This document shows, piece by piece, positions 8,702-15,712 of a DNA stretch of 33,373 bases. Made by a program: the position numbers and the translations under genes. The first letter of the stretch is position 1. Each line of letters begins with the position of its first letter. The DNA lies in contig FNBQ01000010.1 of assembly GCA_900102385.1 (NCBI GenBank), positions 1 through 33,373 of the forward strand. Reading direction: 5' to 3'. The notes under the pieces were generated by a model. That model was not told where the DNA came from and did not search any database. It was given only the letters and a program-made list of their open reading frames with translations. This DNA comes from Bacteroidales bacterium KHT7. GTDB taxonomy: Bacteria; Bacteroidota; Bacteroidia; Bacteroidales; Bacteroidaceae.

Positions 8702-8962
8702 TCATTCAACTACGATAAAGGCACTTTTACTGTCTGTTTTATCTTTAGCCGATTTACAAATAACAATATCTGCACGTGCAGCACCTTGGCCTCGTTGAGA
8801 GTTCGTTACTTTCAACTCCTGATCCATTTGCTTTAAGTCATAGCCATAGCTATCCACCAATCGGCATATGTACCTTTGGCGCACTTCCTCTTCTGGCTTT
8901 ACGACTAGCCACTTATCTTTAAGAGGAGCATATATCTTGTTGTCTTTTATTTGTACTTCCAT
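8702..8962 (-). pseudogene. Truncated HsdR_N_2-type gene (type I-like restriction/modification), N-terminus only
   Basis: The 86 residues match the start of HsdR_N_2 proteins. Visible features are the KIYAPLKDKWLVVKPEEEVRQRYI opening, the SQRGQGAARADIVI segment with its conserved acidic residue, and FIVVE at the end. In full-length relatives VVE is followed by a CKAE-type strand of the nuclease-like fold and then several hundred residues, often an N6-methylase. Here the frame stops with TGA straight after VVE. The break falls at a defined point, not after gradual decay. The product would be an incomplete fold and is probably non-functional. It lies 35 bp after the 216-aa gene. Confidence 0.7.
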
Positions 8963-8997
8963 ATTGTTATTTAGGCATTCGCCCTGTTTATTTGATT

Positions 8998-9648
8998 CTA
9001 CTTCTTTGGCTTTTCTATCACCATATACTTAGCACCACTTTTAACAAGTGTGCCCCAACCGTATGGGCAGTTATCACGCAGGTAGATGATTTGCTCGGTA
9101 ATGGTTTTATCATTCTTATCATCGTATGACTCCGAGGCTACACTGACAAGAGTAATATACTTGCTACCTTGTTCAGAATCTTCTACCCAGTAATTGTCTT
9201 CTTCACAGTCGAGCCATTTGTTTGTGACAATCTCCTTTTCAACTTGCTGTGCAAGTGCCAGTCTTTCTGCTGCATCGGGGAGTAGCTCTGTCAACTTACG
9301 AGTATATTCATTTAACAACGATTTAGTTTCTTTTTTCTCTGCTGACTGTTTTACGGCTGCATCGTATTGGCGCATCAAGCCTTTCGCTTCTTTGAGAAGG
9401 TTGCGAGAAATCGGTTCAAAATTGCTGAACTTACCATCTCGAGCACCCATTAAGAAATGTTGCTGAGCATGAAGACCTTTTTCGTTAAGGTTGTACCACG
9501 AGACTATACAGAAATCCATACATTCAGTGCTTTCTTGCACCTCATTTATCTCCATGAACACAAGAGGATGCGGAGCCGTTTCTACAAAGGCATCGCCTTT
9601 CTTGAAACGTGGAGTTCTTTCCTTTATTTTGTTGTCAATCATACTCAT
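8998..9648 (-). CDS. Hypothetical protein in defence operon
   Basis: I do not recognise a family for this 216-aa protein. It is soluble, with no signal peptide or membrane segment. The N-terminal third is beta-rich (PRFKKGDAFVETAPHPLVFMEI) and holds aromatic and hydrophobic strands. Residues 80-140 are helical and charged (NLLKEAKGLMRQYDAAVKQSAEKKETKS). The C-terminus returns to strands (YITLVSVAS, YGWGTLVKSGAKYMVIEKPKK). It starts 6 bp after the AlbA-type gene and ends 35 bp before the truncated restriction gene, so it is part of the same transcript. A role as a regulator or specificity partner of its neighbours is only a guess. Confidence 0.6.
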   Translation of the reverse strand: MSMIDNKIKERTPRFKKGDAFVETAPHPLVFMEINEVQESTECMDFCIVSWYNLNEKGLHAQQHFLMGARDGKFSNFEPISRNLLKEAKGLMRQYDAAVKQSAEKKETKSLLNEYTRKLTELLPDAAERLALAQQVEKEIVTNKWLDCEEDNYWVEDSEQGSKYITLVSVASESYDDKNDKTITEQIIYLRDNCPYGWGTLVKSGAKYMVIEKPKK

Positions 9649-9654
9649 ATTGCA

Positions 9655-11118
9655 TTAATCAATATTATTCAATTTCCATGCCTTTGCCTGTTCCGTAAGA
9701 CGGTACATCTGTTTGGGGTGATTAGGCTGGTCGGAATATTTTCTTTCTATGCTACCATCTACAAGGGCTGGAGTGATGTAACTGTCTTGAATGGTCTTAC
9801 GCCTGACAATACCGCATAAACTCATAATATCTTGTACGCTAACATACTCACTTCCCATAGCAGAAAGCAACTTTTCTACTTGGGCGGTACTTGGGCGGTA
9901 CTTGGGCGGTACTTGGACGGTACTTGGGCGGTCGAACTCATATTCGGATGTCCATTCTGCCATCAAAGTTGCCTTCAAAATGAATGCATCAACATGGAAT
10001 GATGGGATGGCACAACCTTTTGTTTCCAATTCATTACAGATACGGTCAATACCCTCGCCAAACTCCTTGACATATTTGTATGCCTTGAGGTATTGGGCAA
10101 TCTTCGGATTACGAGAGAAATGGGTGTGACGTATATTGTCTGGTCGCACCAATCCTGGCAAATCGCCAGGAGTCTCGAAGACTATACGGTCATCGAACAT
10201 TTTTATCTGTATCTCTGTTCCCTTGATATTATAGGCTCTATGGCAACAACTATTGACTACCATCTCTTGTATGGCATACTTAGAGTAGTTGCGTCGAGTA
10301 ACAAATTGTCCATGTTCACCAAGAAATGAGTGTTCGCTAACCTGTGTTTCCAGATAGTCAATTGTACTTCGAACCTGTTGAAGGATAGTACCCTCGAATG
10401 TCACGTCCTTGACTACGTTCATTTCCCTACCAACCTTTTCCTCTTTTCCTTCATAGCGAATGAAACGAGTGCGGGCACGAGGAAAGAAACGCTGTGGATT
10501 CTTGCCAAAAAGAAGGATGCAAGCTGTACTTACCTTCTGCTGACTATCTGCCTCTGTAACAAAATCATTGTTCTCTCTAAGAAACTCCATGCATGACTTC
10601 CCATAACCAATGACACTCATGTAATCATTGACAAGATTCATGTCTATATCATTGATGGTCGCACCATAGACGTCCTTATCTTCGTAATAACGTTCTCCTT
10701 TGTCATAGAGAAGTTGCATGCGCTCGTCAAAGCTGAGTTTCTTACTTTTGTCGCCAACACGCATGAAACATTCGTCCGCCTGATTGGTGTGAAGTTGACC
10801 ACTTGCAGGAATATGCATCAAAAGAATGCGATTCTCGTTGCCAATATAATCCGTACATGGCAGATACTCGCACCTAACCTTGACAGATGGATTGCAGAAA
10901 TCGAAAGGAACACGAAGCAACTCATTCAGCCGTTCTTCATTTCCATCAATGCCCTCGACTCTTCGCGTCTTGTCAGAAACACCAATAGCAAGCACGCCAC
11001 CATCAGCATTAGCCATAGCCACAATGGGTATTGCTAACGCCTTTGGGTCAATCTGAATGCTCTTACAATCGAATGTCTGGCATTCTTTGCGTGCTTGTAT
11101 TTCTTCTATTGTTATCAT
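9655..11118 (-). CDS. AlbA_2/Schlafen-type ATP-binding protein with winged-helix tail
   Basis: The N-terminus carries an AlbA_2 (Schlafen-like) domain, with AMANADGGVLAIGV as the clearest block. A HATPase_c_4-like region follows: NSCCHRAY, FDDRIVFETPGDLPG and the FSRNPKIAQYL...GEGIDRI segment. The last 80 residues look like a winged helix. The linker between them (DRPSTVQVPPKYRPSTAQV) is encoded by five 11-bp tandem repeats at 9878-9932. The ATG at 11118 (MITIEEIQARKE) is preferred to the ATG 27 bp upstream, because it follows the old regulator stop by four bases and fits the family start. Such proteins are often regulators in defence operons. Loss or gain of one repeat would remove the winged helix. 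Confidence 0.8.
   Translation of the reverse strand: MITIEEIQARKECQTFDCKSIQIDPKALAIPIVAMANADGGVLAIGVSDKTRRVEGIDGNEERLNELLRVPFDFCNPSVKVRCEYLPCTDYIGNENRILLMHIPASGQLHTNQADECFMRVGDKSKKLSFDERMQLLYDKGERYYEDKDVYGATINDIDMNLVNDYMSVIGYGKSCMEFLRENNDFVTEADSQQKVSTACILLFGKNPQRFFPRARTRFIRYEGKEEKVGREMNVVKDVTFEGTILQQVRSTIDYLETQVSEHSFLGEHGQFVTRRNYSKYAIQEMVVNSCCHRAYNIKGTEIQIKMFDDRIVFETPGDLPGLVRPDNIRHTHFSRNPKIAQYLKAYKYVKEFGEGIDRICNELETKGCAIPSFHVDAFILKATLMAEWTSEYEFDRPSTVQVPPKYRPSTAQVEKLLSAMGSEYVSVQDIMSLCGIVRRKTIQDSYITPALVDGSIERKYSDQPNHPKQMYRLTEQAKAWKLNNID
9878..9932. repeat. Five 11-bp tandem repeats inside the AlbA-type gene
   Basis: The unit ACTTGGGCGGT (plus strand) occurs five times in a row, with one base difference in the fourth copy. 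Eleven is not a multiple of three, so each copy is read in a different frame and the repeat codes in all three. Changing copy number by one shifts the rest of the gene. One alternative frame stops immediately after the array (TAG). The other stops nine codons later (TGA). Only changes of three copies keep the frame. Confidence 0.9.
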
Positions 11119-11122
11119 TCGG

Positions 11123-11338
11123 TTATTTCTCTTGATTGAATTCATTCTGGCTTACCAACTCCTACACAGGCATTTCAGGCGCATTAGCTATTGCTATGAG
11201 GGCTTCAAGGCTGGGTAGGATGGTATTGGTAACCTACTTGGACATAGTGGCATTCTCCTTACCGAGTTTGTCGGACAGCCACTTATTGCTCAAGTCACGT
11301 TCTGCGAGAATGACTCTTATTCAATTTAACTTTGCTAT
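11123..11338 (-). pseudogene. Decayed XRE-family HTH regulator
   Basis: Reading the minus strand from 11338 gives (M)AKLN*IRVILAERDLS, then NKWLSDKLGKENATMSK*VTN, then LPSLEALIAIANAPEMPV*ELVSQNEFNQEK. This is clearly a small helix-turn-helix regulator of the type that precedes restriction operons in Bacteroidota. The start codon is now ATA, and three stops interrupt it: TGA where R is expected, TAG where W is expected and TAG where Q is plausible. All are single transitions (C to T or G to A). Its natural stop lies four bases before the AlbA-type ATG, so the pair was once an operon start. The operon has probably lost its own regulator. Confidence 0.8.
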
Positions 11339-11362
11339 GATAGATTTTCTCTTGTTTGAGGG

Positions 11363-11370
11363 CAAAATTA
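11363..11370 (-). promoter_or_regulatory. Candidate -7 box of the defence operon
   Basis: The minus strand reads TAATTTTG, matching TAnnTTTG, about 25 bp upstream of the decayed regulator start. No -33 TTTG at 19-21 bp was seen. It is the best candidate for driving the operon. Confidence 0.35.
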
Positions 11371-11629
11371 CTAAAAAATATCGAAATAAATGCTGATATA
11401 CTCAAATAACAAGAATAAACAAAAAATGATAAATTAAACAATGAATTGGTGCATACATTGCAAACTGTGTGCATTAACGTTGTAAATGATATGTGGCATT
11501 TTACTAATTATAAGCGAGATTGGTAAGCCTGTATCTCGAACCCAAAGCCTGATTTTCGCACATTGAGGGGACAATGTTGTCATCGCCAACCTTGTTCAGA
11601 CTCAGTTGAGACTTTCCCCGAATCGTTCT

Positions 11630-11694
11630 CGAACCTTCCGGCTTGCTTCGACGTACCTTGAATCTACCTTGAATCTATCTTCCTTCTACCTTCC
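11630..11694. repeat. 11-bp tandem array A, degenerate
   Basis: About six diverged 11-mers run from CGAACCTTCC into units such as ATCTACCTTGA, ATCTATCTTCC and TTCTACCTTCC. The array is followed at once by the conserved block at 11697. The surrounding 11400-11629 is AT-rich non-coding DNA in which I see nothing else. Confidence 0.65.
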
Positions 11695-11696
11695 CG

Positions 11697-11788
11697 CTAT
11701 TTTGTATTTACCAAAAGACAAAAAAGTCCACTTTTTCTACAATTATGGATTTTGAATTATTGTCAACTGTGAATTATGAATTGTAATT
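11697..11788. repeat. Conserved block, copy 1
   Basis: It begins CTATTTTGTATTTACC and is nearly identical to 12128-12208 over its first 50 bases, with one substitution (GTCCAC versus GTTCAC). Its second half is a looser AT-rich run of GAATTAT/GAATTGT motifs. It directly follows array A, as copy 2 directly follows array C. Confidence 0.8.
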
Positions 11789-11807
11789 CTTCGTCGAACC
11801 TTCCCCC

Positions 11808-11884
11808 TTGCTACCTTCTTGCTACCACCTTACTACCTTCTTGCTACCTTCTTGCTATCCCCTTACTATCCCCTTACTATCGGC
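11808..11884. repeat. 11-bp tandem array B
   Basis: Seven consecutive 11-mers of the form TT(G/A)CTA(C/T)C(C/T/G)(T/C/G)C: TTGCTACCTTC, TTGCTACCACC, TTACTACCTTC, TTGCTACCTTC, TTGCTATCCCC, TTACTATCCCC, TTACTATCGGC. As with array A, CGAACCTTCC stands just before it. Confidence 0.85.
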
Positions 11885-11924
11885 TTACTTCAATTCCTAT
11901 TTTCTACTTTCACAGAACTTCCAC

Positions 11925-12122
11925 AACATATAGCCAACATATAGCTAACATATAGCCAACATATAGCTAACATATAGCCAACATATAGCCAACATATAGC
12001 TAACATATAGCCAACATATAGCTAACATATAGCCAACATATAGCTAACATATACTCTACATATAGCTTGCATATACCCTGCATATAGCTTACATATAGCT
12101 TACATATACCCTGCATATACCT
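11925..12122. repeat. 11-bp tandem array C, 18 units
   Basis: Eighteen units in strict 11-bp register. The first eleven are AACATATAGCC or AACATATAGCT, often alternating. The last seven drift to TACATATAGCT, TGCATATACCC and similar. Every unit keeps CATATA. It runs to within five bases of conserved block 2. There are no spacers, so this is not a CRISPR array. Confidence 0.95.
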
Positions 12123-12127
12123 TGGCA

Positions 12128-12208
12128 CTATTTTGTATTTACCAAAAGACAAAAAAGTTCACTTTTTCTACAATTATGAATTGTCAATTTTGAATTGTGA
12201 ATTGTAAT
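12128..12208. repeat. Conserved block, copy 2
   Basis: Second copy of the block at 11697-11788, in the same orientation. Its right half encodes the last residues of the small lipoprotein-like gene on the minus strand, so that gene's C-terminus may have been altered by the repeat. Confidence 0.8.
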
Positions 12209-12566
12209 ATTTGTGTGCCTTATCGTTCCAAATCCATACATCGTAAGTCAGATTGCCGTATCCGTTAGCCATACCTCTGCACACCTGAAGGTCGGGGATG
12301 CCGTCGAAGTTCCAGTCTTCCTCTTCGATTGTGCCAATGTTTTCTTTAGACCAAGACATCGTGTCGAGTGGTTGCGCCTGACTGTAAAAAATCTGGGTCT
12401 TGTTTTTACTGTCGGTAAGGTATATCACTATCGTGTCCCAACGAACTTCTCCATCTTCTGTTGTTGTCTGCACTTCTGTTCTGAATGTATAGTCGGAGCG
12501 TTTGGGAATGTAACCGCATGATGCTGTGATATAGTTATACACAATCACGGTTAAGGCTAAAAGCAA
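12174..12566 (-). CDS. Small lipoprotein-like protein, XAC2610-like, start uncertain
   Basis: The protein has a hydrophobic start followed by YITASCGY, a plausible lipobox cysteine, and an EEDWNFDGIPDLQVC segment. The latter has the DxNxDGxxD pattern seen in XAC2610-related and calcium-binding proteins. No ATG opens the frame. TTG at 12564-12566 is one option. Extending upstream to an ACG, directly after a stop codon, gives a better signal peptide (TKKRSFLLLALTV), which suggests an ATG to ACG change. The final residues (YYNSQFKIDNS) come from conserved repeat block 2. The mature part probably folds outside the cytoplasm, anchored to a membrane. It may be a decaying gene. Confidence 0.55.
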   Translation of the reverse strand: MLLALTVIVYNYITASCGYIPKRSDYTFRTEVQTTTEDGEVRWDTIVIYLTDSKNKTQIFYSQAQPLDTMSWSKENIGTIEEEDWNFDGIPDLQVCRGMANGYGNLTYDVWIWNDKAHKYYNSQFKIDNS

Positions 12567-12745
12567 GAAACTTCTTTTCTTCGTTTAAACGTTATTTTAA
12601 GTTTTTGCTTCTAAGTTTAGAAAAAGCGGTTGTAAAGTTACGAAAAATCTGTTTCGACTGTATCTTTTTTAGATGAATTTAGTCCGATTTTTTAATTAGT
12701 CCAGTAATATTGCTTTGATTTTCGGTTATGATTCGAATTTATGCG

Positions 12746-12753
12746 TATTTTTG
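12746..12753 (+). promoter_or_regulatory. Candidate -7 box for the 155-aa gene
   Basis: TATTTTTG matches TAnnTTTG exactly, 27 bp before the ATG at 12781. The rest of the 12567-12780 gap is AT-rich, with no other feature seen. A -33 element at standard spacing is weak. Confidence 0.4.
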
Positions 12754-12780
12754 CAGGAATGAAGTCCTTGAAATACAAAA

Positions 12781-13248
12781 ATGAAAAAAATATCGAATAA
12801 CGAGTTTAACGAATTGGAGTGGCACGATTCTATTATCGAGAAAATCGAAATAGACAGAAGCCGCCCCGGAGAAAACGACAGCATTGAAATCCTAATTTCT
12901 TGGTACGACGGAGCGAAAAACAAACTCCGTTTCGACAATGTGCGGTGGGCTGATTTGAATATGAACTTTGGTATTGTTGCGCTCGAAAGCATATATGATG
13001 CCTCTGCCGAAGGTAGAGAAAACGCTTGTGTAAAGGAGTGCTACGCCAAATGGAATGGCAGGATTGATAATATAAGCCTGAACTATTACGAGATTGAGAC
13101 AAATTCTACTGGCAGCAAGATTCAGATTGTCGCCGAGGAAACTTATTTGTCTGAATACCCATCGGAAAGACAAGGTTTTCGACCCTTTTCTTGCATATTT
13201 CAAGAAAAATTGCGAATATTGCAGTTTATTCGGCGACTGATGGCTTGA
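12781..13248 (+). CDS. Hypothetical protein, small acidic
   Basis: I do not recognise a family with confidence. The 155-aa protein is soluble, without signal peptide. It opens with NNEFNELEWHDSIIEKIEIDRSRPGENDSIEI, followed by a strand-rich region (LRFDNVRWADLNMNFGIVALESI). The WHDSxI opening with alternating strands is loosely reminiscent of small immunity-type proteins, but that is a guess. The last 25 residues are basic and less well ordered than the rest. It stands alone between a candidate promoter and an 88-bp gap before the biosynthetic operon, and probably is not part of it. Confidence 0.55.
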   Translation: MKKISNNEFNELEWHDSIIEKIEIDRSRPGENDSIEILISWYDGAKNKLRFDNVRWADLNMNFGIVALESIYDASAEGRENACVKECYAKWNGRIDNISLNYYEIETNSTGSKIQIVAEETYLSEYPSERQGFRPFSCIFQEKLRILQFIRRLMA

Positions 13249-13336
13249 TTTATCGCTTTTTTTGAGGCTAAAATATTAAGCATCAGTCCGATAAGTATGT
13301 ATAATAATTTTAATATCTCTGTAAAACGGGTAGAAA

Positions 13337-13594
13337 ATGGATAGTTTAATAAACCAACTGAAATTGCAGATAATTGACGTGTTGAATCTTGGCGAGATGA
13401 GTGTAGAAGAATTTGATACCGACGCACCTTTGTTTGGCGAAGGCCTTGGACTCGATTCTATCGATGCGCTCGAACTCATCGTTCTTCTTGAAAAGGAGTA
13501 CGGCATTAAACTGGCAAGTCCTGCCGAGGGCAAGGAAATCTTCAAGAGCGTGAGAACAATTGCCGAGTACGTCAGCAAAAATCGCAAAAAATAA
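13337..13594 (+). CDS. Acyl carrier protein
   Basis: The 85-aa acidic protein carries the phosphopantetheine attachment motif GLDSIDALEL, with the modified serine at residue 41. The helical arrangement is that of a type II ACP. It is the first gene of the operon and ends 15 bp before the ketosynthase, so it is the likely carrier for chain extension. It is more divergent than a housekeeping AcpP, and a second ACP lies near the end of the operon. No promoter matching the phylum consensus at good spacing was found in the 88-bp gap before it. Confidence 0.9.
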   Translation: MDSLINQLKLQIIDVLNLGEMSVEEFDTDAPLFGEGLGLDSIDALELIVLLEKEYGIKLASPAEGKEIFKSVRTIAEYVSKNRKK

Positions 13595-13609
13595 CACCGC
13601 TTTCAGGGG

Positions 13610-15343
13610 ATGAATATTTCTGTAACTGGTTTTGGAATTGTATGCGCCATCGGAAACGATGCCCATGCCGTGTGCCGCTCGCTGATGGACGGTAAGTCGG
13701 GCGTTGCCCCTCTGCACTATCTTCGGTCGGCTCACAAAGAACTGCCGGTGGGCGAGGTTAAACTCTCCGACAGCCAGATGAAAGAAATGCTCGGCATTGA
13801 CCAAGACAAGGTCGTGAGCCGTACAACGCTGATGGGAGCTGTGGCTGCGCGTCAGGCTGTGGCAGATGCCAACGTCGGTTTAGCCGGAAAGCGGGTAAGG
13901 CTCGTTACGGGCACAACCGTTGGAGGCATGGACGCAACTGAACGCTACTATGCCAGCATGAAGGAGAACGACGAGTATCTTTATCTGGCAGCAAAGCACG
14001 ACTGCGGAAGCTGTACCGACGATATCATTGACTACGCTCATCTTGACGGGGCTGAGGGATATACCGTCTCAACCGCCTGCTCATCGTCGGTAAACGCCAT
14101 AATCGTTGGTGCTGAGATGCTTCGCAACAACGAGGCTGATATCGTCATCGCCGGCGGAACGGAGGCTCTTTCGGCTTTCCACCTCAACGGATTCAAGTCG
14201 CTGATGATTCTCGACGAGAAGCAATGCCGTCCGTTCGACGAAACGCGCGCCGGACTCAATCTTGGCGAGGGTGCGGCGTTCATCGTGATGCAGAGAGATG
14301 CGCCCGATGCAATTGCCTACATTGCCGGATACGGAAACAGGTGCGACGCCTTTCATCAGACAGCCTCGTCGGAAAACGGCGAAGGTGCGTTCTTGGCTGT
14401 TTCCGATGCTCTTTCAATGGCATCGCTCAAACCGTCGGACATCGACTATATAAACGCCCACGGAACGGGCACCCCTAACAACGACAACAGCGAGAGCACG
14501 GCTCTTAAACGCATATTTGGCGACAAGATGCCGCCAATATCAAGCACCAAGTCGTTTACCGGACACACAACGTCAGCTTCGGGCGCGATAGAAACGGTCA
14601 TCTGCCTTCTGTCTATGACTCACGGATTCATTCCGGCAAACCTCGGCTGGAAGAATCAGATGCCGGGCGGAATCACTCCGTCGGCAGGCGAGAGCGGCGT
14701 AACGCTCAACAAGGTTCTGTGCAACTCGTTCGGCTTTGGCGGAAACGACTCGTCGCTCATCTTGAGCCGCCGTCCGACCGATGTAGAGCCTAATCCTGTA
14801 AAGCCAGAGGCTGAAATAATTGCCGAAGACGTGGTTACCGATGCCGCCGAACTTGCCGATTTGCGCCAGTTCGTTTCGCCAATGGAATCGCGCCGCATGG
14901 GAAGACTGATGAAGGCTGCCACGCTCACGTCGCTCCGTGCCTTGCAGAAGGGCGGAGTGGAGTGTCCCGATGCCATCATCACAGCCACCGCCTACGGAAT
15001 GTTGGAGGATAGCGAGATGTTTCTCGAAGACATGGTTAATAACGGCGAGGAACTTCTAAAGCCGACACTCTTCATGCAGAGCACGCACAACACCATGGGC
15101 GCAGCAATAGCCATTCGCATAAAGTGTCACGGATACAACATAACATATTCGCACGGAAGCCGCTCGTACGAGATGGCAATGCAGGATGCCAAGCGACTCA
15201 TCGCCTTGGGTAAGGCTCGCACGGTGCTCGTAGGAATGCACGACGAGTCTACGCCTACGTTCAACGGCTTCTGCCGCCGTTTGGGACAGCCTGAACTGGT
15301 TGACCTCTACTCGCGAAGCGTTCTGCTGCGTGCAAAAGACTAA
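13610..15343 (+). CDS. Beta-ketoacyl-ACP synthase fused to a chain-length-factor-like domain
   Basis: Residues 1-390 form a complete ketosynthase, with catalytic C157 in VSTACSSS, H284 in NAHGTGTPN and H319 in FTGHTTSASG. A linker at about 390-415 leads to a second domain of about 160 residues. That domain resembles the N-terminal half of a ketosynthase (ketoacyl-synt_2 type). It has STHNTMG at 491-497 where the nucleophile loop would be and a YSHGSRSYEMAMQDA helix after it, but no cysteine, so it is non-catalytic. Condensing enzymes with a degenerate partner set chain length in type II polyketide and aryl-polyene systems. The enzyme should condense malonyl-ACP with a growing chain in the cytoplasm. 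The next gene starts two bases after its stop. Confidence 0.85.
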   Translation: MNISVTGFGIVCAIGNDAHAVCRSLMDGKSGVAPLHYLRSAHKELPVGEVKLSDSQMKEMLGIDQDKVVSRTTLMGAVAARQAVADANVGLAGKRVRLVTGTTVGGMDATERYYASMKENDEYLYLAAKHDCGSCTDDIIDYAHLDGAEGYTVSTACSSSVNAIIVGAEMLRNNEADIVIAGGTEALSAFHLNGFKSLMILDEKQCRPFDETRAGLNLGEGAAFIVMQRDAPDAIAYIAGYGNRCDAFHQTASSENGEGAFLAVSDALSMASLKPSDIDYINAHGTGTPNNDNSESTALKRIFGDKMPPISSTKSFTGHTTSASGAIETVICLLSMTHGFIPANLGWKNQMPGGITPSAGESGVTLNKVLCNSFGFGGNDSSLILSRRPTDVEPNPVKPEAEIIAEDVVTDAAELADLRQFVSPMESRRMGRLMKAATLTSLRALQKGGVECPDAIITATAYGMLEDSEMFLEDMVNNGEELLKPTLFMQSTHNTMGAAIAIRIKCHGYNITYSHGSRSYEMAMQDAKRLIALGKARTVLVGMHDESTPTFNGFCRRLGQPELVDLYSRSVLLRAKD

Positions 15344-15345
15344 GG

Positions 15346-15702
15346 ATGCTAAATTCGTTGATTGTCAAAGCAATAGTGCAATGCGTGCTGCTCGTCAGCG
15401 GTCAGGTGTTCCTGAAGATAGCGTTGCAGCGCATGGAGCCATTCGGCTGGAACATGGCGTTCTTCAGGTCGGTGCTCCTAAACTGGCAGTTTGCCCTCTG
15501 CGGAGCGTGCTATGCTGCCGGGAGTCTGCTGTGGCTTCACATCGTAAAGCACTATCCGTTCAGCATGGCGTATCCGATGATTTCGCTCAGCTACGTTCTG
15601 GGCATGGTGGCAGCCATTATCTTCTTTCACGAAACTGTCGACTGGGTTAAGTGGATGGGCGTGGCGTTCATCGTGCTGGGATGTTTTTTAATAGCAAAGT
15701 AA
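15346..15702 (+). CDS. Small multidrug-resistance/EamA-like membrane protein
   Basis: The 118-aa protein has four hydrophobic helices and no large loops, the size and layout of SMR/EmrE- and ArnE-type proteins. Visible blocks are SGQVFLKIALQRM, YPFSMAYPMISLSYVLGMVAAIIFF and the closing WVKWMGVAFIVLGCFLIAK. It lacks an obvious EmrE-type membrane glutamate in the first helix. It sits between the ketosynthase and the LolA-like gene. It could therefore move or flip a lipid intermediate, as ArnE/F-like subunits do for undecaprenyl-linked sugars. The substrate is unknown. Confidence 0.75.
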   Translation: MLNSLIVKAIVQCVLLVSGQVFLKIALQRMEPFGWNMAFFRSVLLNWQFALCGACYAAGSLLWLHIVKHYPFSMAYPMISLSYVLGMVAAIIFFHETVDWVKWMGVAFIVLGCFLIAK

Positions 15703-15712
15703 GATTTGATTA

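Noticed and set aside
4409-11118. DISARM system
   Set aside because: A PLD protein and methylases are present, but there is no DrmA-type helicase or DrmB (DUF1998) gene, and the methylases are not the DISARM pair.
11136-11396. Plus-strand open frame of 86 codons
   Set aside because: The minus strand here encodes the decayed XRE regulator, which explains the conserved pattern; the plus frame is a by-product.
11808-12122. CRISPR-like arrays
   Set aside because: Units are 11 bp and directly adjoining, without spacers, and no cas genes are present.
11808-12122. Iterons of a replication origin
   Set aside because: The repeats are short and AT-rich, as iterons may be, but no replication-initiator gene lies in the window and the other 11-bp arrays have different sequences.
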